Below, piece after piece: positions 29,739 to 38,688 of a stretch of DNA of 64,000 nucleotides. Both the position numbers and the translations under genes were made by a program. The notes beneath the pieces were generated by a model. The model worked only from the letters and a program-made list of their open reading frames with translations. It was not told the DNA's origin and ran no database searches. Each line of letters opens with the position of its first letter. Within the stretch, counting starts at the first letter, position 1. This DNA comes from Lentilactobacillus rapi DSM 19907 = JCM 15042 (GTDB taxonomy: Bacteria > Bacillota > Bacilli > Lactobacillales > Lactobacillaceae): assembly GCF_001436255.1 (NCBI RefSeq), contig NZ_AZEI01000076.1, positions 186,001 through 250,000 of the forward strand. The letters run 5' to 3'.

Positions 29739-31046
29739 CTACTTTCGGCTTCTGGTGATGATTTTGATCGGTGTTCCACTAAAGTCAAAATTTTCTCTAA
29801 TTTGGTTCTCTAAAAATCTGACATATGAAAAATGCATCAGATCCGGATTATTCACAAATACGACAAAAGTTGGTGGTCCTGCTTTGACTTGAGTGGCGTA
29901 ATAAATCCGCAAACGTTTACCATTGACCGTTGGGGTGGGATGAACGGCAATAGCATCCATGATCACGTCATTCAGTGCAGATGATTGAACCCGCTTTTCA
30001 TGGTTATCGTAAACGCGTTTGATCAGCAGTGGCAGCTTTTCAATTCGCTGCTTAGTCACCGCCGAAACAAAAATAATTGGAGAGTAGGCCATATACTGGA
30101 ACTCGTTTCGAATCAGGGTTTCAAAATCTTGCTGGGTATGATTAGTCTTTTTCAGCGTATCCCACTTGTTTACAACGGTGATAATCGCTTTACCCGCCTC
30201 ATGAGCATAACCCGCAACCTTCTTATCCTGTTCGCGAATCCCTTCCTCAGCATTCATCACAAATAAGATCACATCACTTTGGTCGATTGCTTTCATAGCC
30301 CGCATCACACTGTAACGTTCAGTGTTTTCATAGACCTTTCCACGCTTTCGAATTCCAGCTGTGTCCACCATTGTGAACTTAATCCCATCAGCTTCAAACC
30401 GGGTGTCAATTGCATCCCGGGTCGTTCCGGCAATATCTGAAACAATGACCCGATCTTCACCAAGAATCGCGTTGACCAGCGATGACTTGCCCACATTAGG
30501 CCGACCAATGATACTGAAACGAATATCATCATTGGGAGCCGTCTCATCGGTTTTAGGGAACTTCTCAACAACTTTATCAAGCAGATCGCCAAGACCTAAT
30601 CCATGAACCCCAGAAATTGGCATTGGGTCGCCAAATCCAAGAGAATAGAAGTCATAAATATCTTCTCGACCTTCCGGATTATCGACTTTGTTAACAGCTA
30701 ACACAACTGGTTTATCACTTCGATAAAGAATCTTGGCGACTTGCTCATCATCAGCAGTCAACCCTTCTTTACCACTGACGATAAAAACGATTACGTCGGC
30801 TTCATCAATTGCAATTTCAGCTTGATTCTTAATCTGGGTACTGAAAGGAGCGTCACTGATTTCAATACCACCAGTATCAATCATCGCAAACTTGGTTGTT
30901 AACCATTCTCCATGTGAATAGATTCTGTCACGAGTAACCCCAGGGGTATCTTCAACAATTGAAATTCGATCTCCCGCGATTCGGTTAAAAATTGTTGATT
31001 TCCCAACGTTTGGACGACCGATAAATGCGACTGTTGGCATTGCCAT
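29739..31046 (-). CDS. der: ribosome-associated GTPase Der (EngA)
   Basis: Essential 50S assembly GTPase with two tandem GTPase domains and a C-terminal KH-like domain; 435 residues. Domain 1: [14 protein letters not shown] (9-22), DTGGIE, NKVD. Domain 2: [14 protein letters not shown] (near 182), [14 protein letters not shown]. The C-terminal region has [19 protein letters not shown], a family mark. ATG at 31046 with an AAGGAGG ribosome site. It lies downstream of rpsA and a terminator. Confidence 0.97.
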   Translation of the reverse strand: MAMPTVAFIGRPNVGKSTIFNRIAGDRISIVEDTPGVTRDRIYSHGEWLTTKFAMIDTGGIEISDAPFSTQIKNQAEIAIDEADVIVFIVSGKEGLTADDEQVAKILYRSDKPVVLAVNKVDNPEGREDIYDFYSLGFGDPMPISGVHGLGLGDLLDKVVEKFPKTDETAPNDDIRFSIIGRPNVGKSSLVNAILGEDRVIVSDIAGTTRDAIDTRFEADGIKFTMVDTAGIRKRGKVYENTERYSVMRAMKAIDQSDVILFVMNAEEGIREQDKKVAGYAHEAGKAIITVVNKWDTLKKTNHTQQDFETLIRNEFQYMAYSPIIFVSAVTKQRIEKLPLLIKRVYDNHEKRVQSSALNDVIMDAIAVHPTPTVNGKRLRIYYATQVKAGPPTFVVFVNNPDLMHFSYVRFLENQIRENFDFSGTPIKIITRSRK

Positions 31047-31080
31047 AAAATAACCTCCTTCTTTTCACTCATTCATAAGA

Positions 31081-31122
31081 AAAGTGGCTGAGACAAAACT
31101 TGGTTTTGTCACCATCCACTTT
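31081..31122 (-). terminator. hairpin terminator after rpsA
   Basis: AAAGTGG and CCACTTT form the outer stem and GACAAAAC/GTTTTGTC the inner stem, with a TTG loop. On the minus strand a CTTTTCTT tail follows. It lies about 40 bases past the rpsA stop and 35 bases before der. Confidence 0.8.
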
Positions 31123-31162
31123 GTTGTTCCCGTTTATCTAACTTGGGTTAATTGATACATGA

Positions 31163-32395
31163 TTACTTATCTTCATGCTTCTTAAGTTCATCACCAATAA
31201 TATCACCCAGAGTAAATCCAGTTTCTTCTTCAGGGGCATTATTGTTGTTAGAACTTTGACGAGGCTTATGTGATGAACGCTTAGGTGCTGATTCTTTCTT
31301 TGGCTTGTCTTCTTCAGGAGCATCAGTCAAAGCCTTGATTGAAAGAGCTAAACGTTTTCTTTCTGGATCGACATCCAAGACTTTAACTTGAATTGTTTCA
31401 CCAACTTTTAAGACATCACCAGGAGTGGCAATATGTTCATGAGAAATTTGTGAAATATGAACCAAGCCTTCAACGCCAGGGAATACTTCCACAAAGGCAC
31501 CAAAATCAACTAAACGCTTAACAGTTCCTTCAAGGACACTGCCAACCGGTGCTTTTTCTTCGATTCCGTCCCAAGGTTCTGGAAGAGTTTGTTTAATTGA
31601 AAGTGAAATTCGATTACGGTCAAAGTCAACTGACAATACCTTAACTTTAACCTTTTGGCCAACTTTAAGAACATCTGATGGCTTTTCAACCCGTTCGTAA
31701 GCGATTTGAGAAACATGAACCAATCCGTCCATGCCACCAAGATCCACAAAGGCACCAAAACTTGTCAAACGAGCAACCGTTCCTTCAACAATGTCACCTT
31801 CATGAAGAGTTTCCATTAATTTTTCACGTTCTTGGGCCTTTTCTGTTTGAACAATTGCCTTATGTGAAAGAATCAAACGGTTTTCAACTGGATCAATTTC
31901 AATAATCTTCAATTCAAGTTCTTGACCCTTGAATTGATTCAAGTTATCAACAAAATGATCTGAAATCATTGAAGCTGGAATAAAGCCACGAACACCAGCA
32001 TCAACAACTAAGCCGCCCTTAACAGCTTGGGAAACTTTCGCAGTGATTGTTTCATCATTCTTTGACTTTTCAGCCAATTCATCCCAAACTTTACGAGTTT
32101 CAATCTGACGTGATGAAAGGACAAAACTACCGCCCTCTTTGTCACTACCAATTCTAGAAGTAACAATTAACTTTAACTTGTCACCCTGTTTGATATCCTC
32201 AAACTTTTGGTTGGCACCTAATTCACGTTCAGGAACAACGCCTTCAACACCGGAACCTTCAATACCAACAATTAATTGACGATTATCATCAGTGGCTAAA
32301 ACTTCACCAGTGACAACATCGCCCACTTTTACTTCATTAACGCTATTTAAAGCGTTTAATAAATCATTTTTATCGTTATTTGCATTTTCACTCAT
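31163..32395 (-). CDS. rpsA: 30S ribosomal protein S1 homolog (four S1 domains)
   Basis: A 410-residue protein with four S1 RNA-binding domains, the usual number in Firmicutes. They begin near VKVGDVVTGEVL, ETITAKVSQAVKGGLVVD, GDIVEGTVARLTSFGAFVD and VGSVLEGTVKRLVDFGAFVE. The third and fourth have the full GAFVDLGG/GLVHVSQI core. A Lys/Ser/Asn-rich acidic tail follows. The ATG at 32395 has AAGGAGGA nine bases upstream; 11 extra upstream codons cover that site and are discarded. It follows cmk, as in most Firmicutes. Low-GC S1 homologs bind mRNA less strongly than the six-domain E. coli protein. Confidence 0.95.
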   Translation of the reverse strand: MSENANNDKNDLLNALNSVNEVKVGDVVTGEVLATDDNRQLIVGIEGSGVEGVVPERELGANQKFEDIKQGDKLKLIVTSRIGSDKEGGSFVLSSRQIETRKVWDELAEKSKNDETITAKVSQAVKGGLVVDAGVRGFIPASMISDHFVDNLNQFKGQELELKIIEIDPVENRLILSHKAIVQTEKAQEREKLMETLHEGDIVEGTVARLTSFGAFVDLGGMDGLVHVSQIAYERVEKPSDVLKVGQKVKVKVLSVDFDRNRISLSIKQTLPEPWDGIEEKAPVGSVLEGTVKRLVDFGAFVEVFPGVEGLVHISQISHEHIATPGDVLKVGETIQVKVLDVDPERKRLALSIKALTDAPEEDKPKKESAPKRSSHKPRQSSNNNNAPEEETGFTLGDIIGDELKKHEDK

Positions 32396-32471
32396 CAAAC
32401 AATTCCTCCTTGAAACAACTCTATTCATAATTTTATCTTAAATTCACTAAGATTACCAGTTAATTGAACAA

Positions 32472-33155
32472 TTAGTTCGCATTCAATTTTTGGTTGATCA
32501 CTTTTGCGATCTCAGAAACCACCTGTTGAATAGAAAGTGAAGTGGTGTCAATTTCGACCGCATCCTTAGCCTTAGTAAGCGGAGAGATCTTTCGATGAGA
32601 ATCTTTATAGTCCCTGGCTTCAATTTCCAGCTGTAATTCATCAAGTGGCGTATTAATGCCTTTTTGAATATTTTCTTTGTATCGCCGTTGGGCCCGTTCT
32701 GCAACACTTGCAATCAAGAAGATTTTGACCTCAGCCTTGGGTAAAACAGCGGTTCCAATATCGCGGCCATCCATGACAATCCCACCGTCTTTGGCAATTG
32801 ACTGCTGCTGAGCACTTAGTTCTTGTCGAACTTCACCAATTGCAGCAACTGCTGAAACCGAATTGGTCACATCCTCTTGGCGGATGGCTTCAGTGATTTC
32901 TTGACCATCAATAAAAACCTTTTGCCCGCCTTGATCGGGAGCAAAAGTAATTGAAGTTGTCTTGGCAATTTTAGAAATTTCAGAATCATTATCCAAGGAA
33001 ATTCCTGCTCGAATTGCTTTCAGGGTGATTGCCCGATACATTGCACCAGTATCACAGTAGATATAGCCAAATTGTTTGGCAACTAATTTGGCAACCGTGC
33101 TTTTACCCGCGGACGCGGGACCATCAATCGCAACTTGTAATCCATTTTTATGCAT
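32472..33155 (-). CDS. cmk: cytidylate kinase
   Basis: Phosphorylates CMP and dCMP to diphosphates. The protein is 227 residues. VAIDGPASAGKSTVAK is the P-loop near residues 8-23; CDTGAMYRAIT near 34, VMDGRDIGTAVLP near 126 and AQRRYKENIQKG in the lid follow. ATG at 33155. The order cmk-rpsA-der-hup on one strand is conserved in low-GC Gram-positives. Confidence 0.96.
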   Translation of the reverse strand: MHKNGLQVAIDGPASAGKSTVAKLVAKQFGYIYCDTGAMYRAITLKAIRAGISLDNDSEISKIAKTTSITFAPDQGGQKVFIDGQEITEAIRQEDVTNSVSAVAAIGEVRQELSAQQQSIAKDGGIVMDGRDIGTAVLPKAEVKIFLIASVAERAQRRYKENIQKGINTPLDELQLEIEARDYKDSHRKISPLTKAKDAVEIDTTSLSIQQVVSEIAKVINQKLNAN

Positions 33156-33191
33156 TTTAACATTCCTTACCTGACAATATTTTAGTAAACT

Positions 33192-33866
33192 TTATCGAAC
33201 TCGTAACTGCTGACCGGGATGAATTGATGACGTTGTGCTCAATCCATTTAACCGCATCAGTTCTGCTAAACTGATGCCGTGGTTAACGGCCACCCGATAA
33301 AGGCCTTGGCCTGGCTCAACAGTCGCATACCGACTTCCTGAGACCGATTTCTGTGTCGCTGTTGTCCTCTTAGCAGCTGAAGTGCCCGCAGGCTTTTGAG
33401 CAGTTGATTCGCTAGAGGCTGCTGTGATACTTGAACTAGTGGATGCCTTGGCTTTAGTTGTTGGAGACGATTCGGCAGCACTCGCTCGTCTCTGTTCGCG
33501 TTTTGAGCGCTCGGCAGTTTTGGCCTTATTAACTGAAGACTGCTTTGCGTTCTCTTTTTTCACATCAGAGTGAGCTGAAGATGATTTTTTTTTTGCATTA
33601 TCTTGTCTGACAACTCTAACTGACGAAGCAGACTTACTGGAATCAGCCTGTCCCATTGCACTTTGGCGAATCAATCCATAAGCTAAGGCGACCAGCGCAA
33701 CAATAATAATTAACGCCGCAAGGATGATCGTAATCAAATGATGATTCTGGCTTTCTTTTCGTAGTTTCACTCGAGATAAATTGCCGTTTTCATCACGATC
33801 CTCAGAAAATGTTTGATTCCACGGTTGGTCATCCGCCGATTTTTTTTGTGGGTCATTCGTATTCAT
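33192..33866 (-). CDS. membrane-anchored LysM domain protein (YpbE-like)
   Basis: A 224-residue protein with a cytoplasmic N-terminus, one span near residues 44-66 (ITIILAALIIIVALVALAYG), a long Ser/Ala/Lys/Thr-rich low-complexity linker (about 70-175), and one C-terminal LysM domain (YATVEPGQGLYRVA to IHPGQQLRVR). LysM binds peptidoglycan, so the protein probably links membrane and wall; no enzymatic domain is present. The position downstream of recQ matches ypbE in Bacillus. ATG at 33866 after GAGGGAGGGG. Confidence 0.88.
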   Translation of the reverse strand: MNTNDPQKKSADDQPWNQTFSEDRDENGNLSRVKLRKESQNHHLITIILAALIIIVALVALAYGLIRQSAMGQADSSKSASSVRVVRQDNAKKKSSSAHSDVKKENAKQSSVNKAKTAERSKREQRRASAAESSPTTKAKASTSSSITAASSESTAQKPAGTSAAKRTTATQKSVSGSRYATVEPGQGLYRVAVNHGISLAELMRLNGLSTTSSIHPGQQLRVR

Positions 33867-33930
33867 ATTAACCCCTCCCTCATATGGATATAGACATTTT
33901 CATTTTATCATTATTTTCGGTAAAGTTTTC

Positions 33931-35379
33931 TTAATTTTTTAATAAAAACAATTTATCAATGATTTGGCGCCAATCCGTCGATTGAACGCCTTGATCAGTT
34001 TCTGAAGGTTTCAAATATTGCTGATTGAACTGCCGCCAATTTCCCCAAAAATCGGTATGAAAATCACAGCAAAATTCTGGATCGACATGCTCAGCCGTTT
34101 CATCGAAATGTTGAAGCAGTAGCTTCCGACGACAGCCCGTCGTATAAATATACTGAATTAACGCATTCAACTCGCCGATCCGCCGAGATTTAGCCTGATC
34201 AAAAATAGCCAACGTTTGATCCACGGTTTTGCCAATATCGTAATAATACTTAATCACTCGAAAAGCATCATTGTTCTGGAGCTGGTCAGGATGCTGGTAA
34301 AAGTATCGAAGAAGCTGTTCTTCAGGAATCGTGTTAGCAATCAGGTTCTGTTGGAGATATTGATCGTTGGGCTCGTAAAGCAAAATTGCGAGGCTGGGCT
34401 GCTGATCTCGTCCACAACGACCAATTTCTTGAACATAACTCTGAATATTATCCGGAAGGTGGTAATGAATCACGTAACGGACATTTTCTTTGTCAATTCC
34501 CATTCCAAAGGCACTGGTCGCACAAACGATATCAATATCGCCATTCATAAATTGCTGCTGAATCAAAAAGCGACGCTGATTGTCCATCCCCCCATGATAG
34601 GCCATCACCCGTTTATCGGTCTTTTGGCTTAACATCGCGGCAATCTGCTCAGTCTGCTTTTTACTGGAAAAATAAATAATGCCGGCGCCATTTAACTCTT
34701 TGACAAGTGTTTCCAACTGTTCATTTTTCTCTGGTTGATTTGCACAAATTTTAGCGCTCAAGAAAATGTTTGAACGGTTGGTCGGCAATACCAATTGCTT
34801 GACGTCTGTGGCCGTAAAGCCCATCCGGTTTAAAATATCATCCCTGGTTCGTTGAGTGGCCGTTGCGGTCATCATCAACGTGAGTGGATTTTCAAGCTGA
34901 TGTCGGATTTTGCCAAGCCGCAGATAATCAGGCCGAAAGTCAGGGCCCCATTCAGAAATACAATGTGCTTCATCAATGACAAACAAGCCAATAGACTGTC
35001 TCGCAATCATTTCAAAAATATTGCGATTACTTAGCATTTCAGGCGACACGTAAATGTACTGATAATGATTGAGATTGCGTAAAATTGCTGCCCGCTCCTG
35101 AAAATCCATAGCCGAAGTAATGGCAACCACGCGTTTTGACCCTAAATACTGCAATCTGCTGACCTGATCTTGCATGAGGGAAATTAAGGGAGAAACAATG
35201 ATAACCCGCTGATGGGTAATGGCCCCATATAATTGATATAACAGAGTTTTACCGCCACCAGTTGGTAAAATGGCCAAGGTGTCTCGACCGGCAAACAGAT
35301 TTTCCAACACTTCTCTTTGCCCAGGCCGAAAGGAGTCAAAGCCCGAATAACGATGCAATTCAGCGGTTAAGTCAATCAT
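33931..35379 (-). CDS. recQ: RecQ-family ATP-dependent DNA helicase (RecS-like short form)
   Basis: A 482-residue superfamily 2 helicase that unwinds DNA 3'-5' in repair. Marks are FRPGQREVLENLF, Walker A LPTGGGKTLLYQL near residue 40, DEAH box VIDEAHCISEWGPDFRPDY near residue 135, TATATQRTRDDI, and IQSYVQEIGRCGRDQQPS (motif VI). A Cys-containing zinc subdomain is visible (GCRRKLLLQHFDE, then CCDFH), but there is no HRDC domain, as in B. subtilis RecS. The ATG at 35379 overlaps the 3' end of ypbB by 8 bases and follows GAAGGGTGACA. Confidence 0.94.
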   Translation of the reverse strand: MIDLTAELHRYSGFDSFRPGQREVLENLFAGRDTLAILPTGGGKTLLYQLYGAITHQRVIIVSPLISLMQDQVSRLQYLGSKRVVAITSAMDFQERAAILRNLNHYQYIYVSPEMLSNRNIFEMIARQSIGLFVIDEAHCISEWGPDFRPDYLRLGKIRHQLENPLTLMMTATATQRTRDDILNRMGFTATDVKQLVLPTNRSNIFLSAKICANQPEKNEQLETLVKELNGAGIIYFSSKKQTEQIAAMLSQKTDKRVMAYHGGMDNQRRFLIQQQFMNGDIDIVCATSAFGMGIDKENVRYVIHYHLPDNIQSYVQEIGRCGRDQQPSLAILLYEPNDQYLQQNLIANTIPEEQLLRYFYQHPDQLQNNDAFRVIKYYYDIGKTVDQTLAIFDQAKSRRIGELNALIQYIYTTGCRRKLLLQHFDETAEHVDPEFCCDFHTDFWGNWRQFNQQYLKPSETDQGVQSTDWRQIIDKLFLLKN

Positions 35380-36427
35380 TGTCACCCTTCTTTCGTTCAG
35401 AAATTTGAAAAAGTCGAAATTCAAAAAATTGTAAATCAGTTATCTGAGCCTTAGCAGCTTTAAATTGCCACTCACCAACATTTACCGGGGCAGCTTGCCG
35501 TAAGTTAGTAAGGGTCGGTTCGTGGAGCAATCGTTGATACGGAAATTGGTCGAGCGGCAGCTCAATCGCCGCTTCAATCAGATGCTCATAAACAGTTGTC
35601 AACTTAATTTTACGCAGCTGGGCAATTGTGGCTGGATCCGGTTGTCGGGCAGAAACGAATAAATCAAAGGTTTGCTTGGCACTCCCTGACATCAGAGGTT
35701 TGATGAGACCTGTCAATAGTAATTGCAAAGGCGTTTCCGGATCTTTTTTTAACCGTAAAAATAATCGAGAATATAATTTTAACCAATTCAGCTGAATAAT
35801 CGTCGGTTCTAAATCCGTTTGAACTGCCAGCTGATCTTCCGTTAGCCCAGAAAAGCCGTGACCTGTCAAACTGGCCGCAAAGATGTCTGCAAGTTGATCG
35901 TTTTCCAAACCACTCAAAAATTGCTGAAGCAGTTGGTGAAAATAACCAGACAAATTTCGCTGCTTATTTTGAATAAACCAGCGTTTAATTAATTGATCGT
36001 CAAAGAAACCAATTGTTTGTGGATAGTACCGATTGTTCGAATAACTATACTCCGAAACTACCTGAACAGCAAAGATAAACCGGCGCGAAAACCGTACAAT
36101 GTCATATTGAGCAACCGTCGCCAGCTCATTCAAGGGCGTTATTGACGCCTGAAGTTTCTTTTGCTGATCAACCCCTCGACTGCTCAGCCGATACAGTAAT
36201 CCATCACTCACTGTGGCCAAGCCGGCTTTGTTCAAGGTATCAACGGCTGCCTGTTCATCACCTAAATCGAAATCATGAAGGGCCCCAAAATAAGGTAAGA
36301 GCCCATATTCCAACCCCCAATAAAGATTGGAAACCGTTCGCCTACCATCTAGAATGTTCTTGATTGCTTTAGCTCTGCGATCTTGATTGGCATCGCCAAA
36401 GATTAAATACAGTGTTGAAAGATCCAT
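35372..36427 (-). CDS. ypbB: YpbB-like helix-turn-helix protein
   Basis: A 351-residue soluble protein corresponding in position to ypbB, the gene before the RecQ-type helicase in Bacillales and lactobacilli. The only recognisable element is a predicted HTH_40-type helical segment late in the protein (about 285-340, TIAQLRKIKLTTVYEHLIEA). The rest is helical, with no known motif. The conserved ypbB-recQ overlap suggests a helicase accessory role, but that is inference. ATG at 36427 with a TTAGGAGAAAAT ribosome site; 18 upstream codons are discarded. Confidence 0.82.
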   Translation of the reverse strand: MDLSTLYLIFGDANQDRRAKAIKNILDGRRTVSNLYWGLEYGLLPYFGALHDFDLGDEQAAVDTLNKAGLATVSDGLLYRLSSRGVDQQKKLQASITPLNELATVAQYDIVRFSRRFIFAVQVVSEYSYSNNRYYPQTIGFFDDQLIKRWFIQNKQRNLSGYFHQLLQQFLSGLENDQLADIFAASLTGHGFSGLTEDQLAVQTDLEPTIIQLNWLKLYSRLFLRLKKDPETPLQLLLTGLIKPLMSGSAKQTFDLFVSARQPDPATIAQLRKIKLTTVYEHLIEAAIELPLDQFPYQRLLHEPTLTNLRQAAPVNVGEWQFKAAKAQITDLQFFEFRLFQISERKKGDND

Positions 36428-36523
36428 ATTTTCTCCTAAAAAATAAGCCGAACCAAAACGAATCGTTTTGAAACAGCTCATTATTAATCTTATATCTATT
36501 ATATACGATGTTCGTCGAGAAAA

Positions 36524-37108
36524 TTATTTAATCTTTAACCTTGGCAGGAATTTATCTTTAATCGCATAGAACAAACCACCAACGACAACTCCTTTGATCA
36601 AGTTAAACGGTACGACCCCAGCCATAATGATTGTGGTTAACGGTAAACTGAGTTTTAGCCCAATCACGCTCATATACAGTGGAATCACAGCACTCCAATT
36701 AAGCGCAGACATGATAATTGCCAAACTGACTGCCATTGTGATAATGACCAACAGTGCTTTTTTGAAACCTTTCATTCCGGAAAGCACCCGATTAGCCAGG
36801 TAAAATGCCCAAATCAAGACCAGCGATGAGATAAATGAGGAACCCACACCAATCAATCCTGGTACCGATGCACCAGTGGTCACCCAATACAGAATTGATT
36901 TCAATCCGGCGATGGTCATGCCGCCAACGGGCCCAAATAAAACCGTCCCAATCAAGATCGGCATGTCGCTAAAATCAATCTTCATGTACGGCACAATCGG
37001 AATGATTGGAAACGAAATAAACATTAGTACATATGAGCAGCCAGCTAACACTGACATCTCAACCAAACGGGTCGTCAGTACCTGACGATTGTTGCCACTA
37101 TTTTCCAT
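36524..37108 (-). CDS. ribU: riboflavin ECF transporter S component (RibU)
   Basis: A 194-residue membrane protein with about six spans, the substrate-binding subunit of an energy-coupling factor transporter that imports riboflavin. KIDFSDMPILIGTVLFGP in the N-terminal half is diagnostic of RibU. The shared EcfA/A'/T module is encoded elsewhere. The ATG at 37108 follows GAAGAGG by 8 bases. An FMN riboswitch with terminator lies in the leader, so import should be shut down when FMN is plentiful. No rib biosynthesis genes are adjacent. Confidence 0.95.
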   Translation of the reverse strand: MENSGNNRQVLTTRLVEMSVLAGCSYVLMFISFPIIPIVPYMKIDFSDMPILIGTVLFGPVGGMTIAGLKSILYWVTTGASVPGLIGVGSSFISSLVLIWAFYLANRVLSGMKGFKKALLVIITMAVSLAIIMSALNWSAVIPLYMSVIGLKLSLPLTTIIMAGVVPFNLIKGVVVGGLFYAIKDKFLPRLKIK

Positions 37109-37140
37109 TGAAAAAACCTCTTCCCAATGGTCAATCTTCA

Positions 37141-37180
37141 AAAATAATACCCCAACATAGAATATGTCAGGGTATTATTA
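37141..37180 (-). terminator. riboswitch-controlled terminator before ribU
   Basis: On the minus strand AATAATACCC pairs with GGGTATTATT, followed by TTTTT. It lies just downstream of the FMN aptamer and 33 bases before the ribU start, as expected for transcriptional attenuation. Confidence 0.9.
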
Positions 37181-37195
37181 ATAGCATAGAATTAA

Positions 37196-37307
37196 TCTTC
37201 TGCATACCAGACTTTACTGTCGGTACTGGGATCACACCAGTTCAACGTGATAAATCACGGTCGCGGACTATACCGCCGGTCGGGAATTGCACCCTGCCCT
37301 GAAGATA
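37196..37307 (-). ncRNA. FMN riboswitch (RFN element) of ribU
   Basis: Read on the minus strand, the element opens with ATCTTCAGGGCAGGGTG, followed by AATTCCCGACCGGCGGT, GTCCGCGA, ACCGACAGTAAAGTCTGG and a closing AGAAGAT that pairs with the opening ATCTTC. These are the conserved blocks of the RFN aptamer in order. The variable arm carries a TGATTTATCA hairpin. FMN binding should favour the downstream terminator and lower ribU expression. Confidence 0.95.
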
Positions 37308-37357
37308 AACCAAATTATTTAATTTCAACTACAAATATATCAGAAACTTACAATTTG

Positions 37358-38083
37358 TCAACGCTTTGTGTTGTCAGACAACTCTTTTAGTTCTTCAACT
37401 TCATGGGGCTTGAGCCGCCGGTATTCACCGGCTTGGAGCCCATGCAAATCTAAGAAGCCATATGTTTCTCGACTAAGCTTTTCAACTGGATGGCCAATCT
37501 TTTCGAACATGTTCTTAACTTGGTGGTTGCGACCTTCATGAATCGTTAATGATACAATTGATGATTCTTTGTTCGTTCGAATTAACTTGGTCTTAGCCTT
37601 GGCAGTCTTTCGATGATCGATTACGACACCGGTTCTCAATTGCTTCAAATCATCATTGGTTACAATTCCCTTAACCTTGGCAACGTAAGTCTTCTCAACT
37701 TCATACTTGGGATGCGTAAGCTTATTGTCAAGATCACCATCATTTGTTAAGAGTAACAATCCAGATGTGTCGTAATCCAAACGGCCGACAGGATAAATCC
37801 GCTCTGGGACTTCCTTGAGGATATCCACAACTGTTTTTCGATGCTTATCATCGGTTACCGCGGTAATCACACCACGTGGTTTATACAGCAAATAATAGAC
37901 AAGCGTTTCTTTTGAAATCGGAACTTCATCAACTTTAACTTCATCAGCTGAGGTCACTTTAGTCCCAAGTTCGGTCACAACTTCCCCGTTAACCTTGACA
38001 TGTCCTGATGTAATCAGCGTCTCCGCTTTTCGTCTTGAAGCAATTCCCGCATGGGCAATCACTTTTTGTAATCGTTCACTCAT
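37358..38083 (-). CDS. rluB: 23S rRNA pseudouridine synthase RluB
   Basis: Makes a pseudouridine in 23S rRNA helix 80-90 region; RsuA/RluB family, 241 residues. N-terminal S4 domain (RLQKVIAHAGIASRRKAE, residues 4-21), then catalytic motif GRLDYDTSGLLLLTNDG near residue 101 with the essential Asp. ATG at 38083 overlaps the scpB stop by 4 bases. The order scpA-scpB-rluB is conserved in Firmicutes. The exact uridine is inferred from the family. Confidence 0.94.
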   Translation of the reverse strand: MSERLQKVIAHAGIASRRKAETLITSGHVKVNGEVVTELGTKVTSADEVKVDEVPISKETLVYYLLYKPRGVITAVTDDKHRKTVVDILKEVPERIYPVGRLDYDTSGLLLLTNDGDLDNKLTHPKYEVEKTYVAKVKGIVTNDDLKQLRTGVVIDHRKTAKAKTKLIRTNKESSIVSLTIHEGRNHQVKNMFEKIGHPVEKLSRETYGFLDLHGLQAGEYRRLKPHEVEELKELSDNTKR

Positions 38084-38688
38084 TTGTTCACCTCCTGATC
38101 ATCCTGATCATGATGATCAATTTCCTTATTAAATCGTGTTAGTAGCGCGTCACTGGTATTTTCATCCAAGCTTTCATCCTTAGGTAATTCTGGCAGGTCA
38201 TCCAATGATTTGAGGCCAAAATAATCCAAGCCAAAATTAGTGACCCCATACTGTTTAGGATTGCCGACTTCTTGTTTGACGCCTGTGACTTCAATCAGAT
38301 CTTGGTTCAACAATCGATGAATAATTGCCGAACTATTAACTCCCCGAATCTGATCAATTTCAATTCTGGTAACTGGTTGATTATACATGATAATCGCAAC
38401 CGTTTCTAATGCAGCCTGGGAAAGGACTCGCGGCTTGGCATCATTAACGTAATCCTCAACCAGGCTTGCCAGCGCTTCCTTAGTGCCCAGACGGTAGACG
38501 TCATTGCTGATAAATACTTTCAAGCCACAATCACCATCATTTATAAATTGTTCAGCGATCCGTTCGACCAGTTGGCGACAAGCAGCGACGGTCAGGGCCG
38601 TTCGCTGTGACATCTGCCGCAACGTGATTCCCTGATCACCAGAAGCGTACAGCAGTGCTTCGACTTTTGCTAAATTACTCACTGTCAT
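38080..38688 (-). CDS. scpB: segregation and condensation protein B
   Basis: Winged-helix kleisin-associated subunit of the SMC-ScpAB condensin complex; 202 residues. LAKVEALLYASGDQGITLRQM at the N-terminus, ALETVAIIMYNQPVTRIEIDQIRG and LLNQDLIEVTG, with FGLDYFGLKSLDDLPELP near the C-terminus, are family blocks. Starts 14 bases before the scpA stop and overlaps rluB by 4 bases, so the three are likely coupled. The acidic, His/Asp-rich tail is variable in the family. Confidence 0.95.
   Translation of the reverse strand: MTVSNLAKVEALLYASGDQGITLRQMSQRTALTVAACRQLVERIAEQFINDGDCGLKVFISNDVYRLGTKEALASLVEDYVNDAKPRVLSQAALETVAIIMYNQPVTRIEIDQIRGVNSSAIIHRLLNQDLIEVTGVKQEVGNPKQYGVTNFGLDYFGLKSLDDLPELPKDESLDENTSDALLTRFNKEIDHHDQDDQEVNK

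Noticed and set aside
37033-37302. An 89-codon plus-strand frame antisense to the ribU leader.
   Set aside because: The conserved RFN aptamer and its terminator explain the sequence; the frame has no family match.
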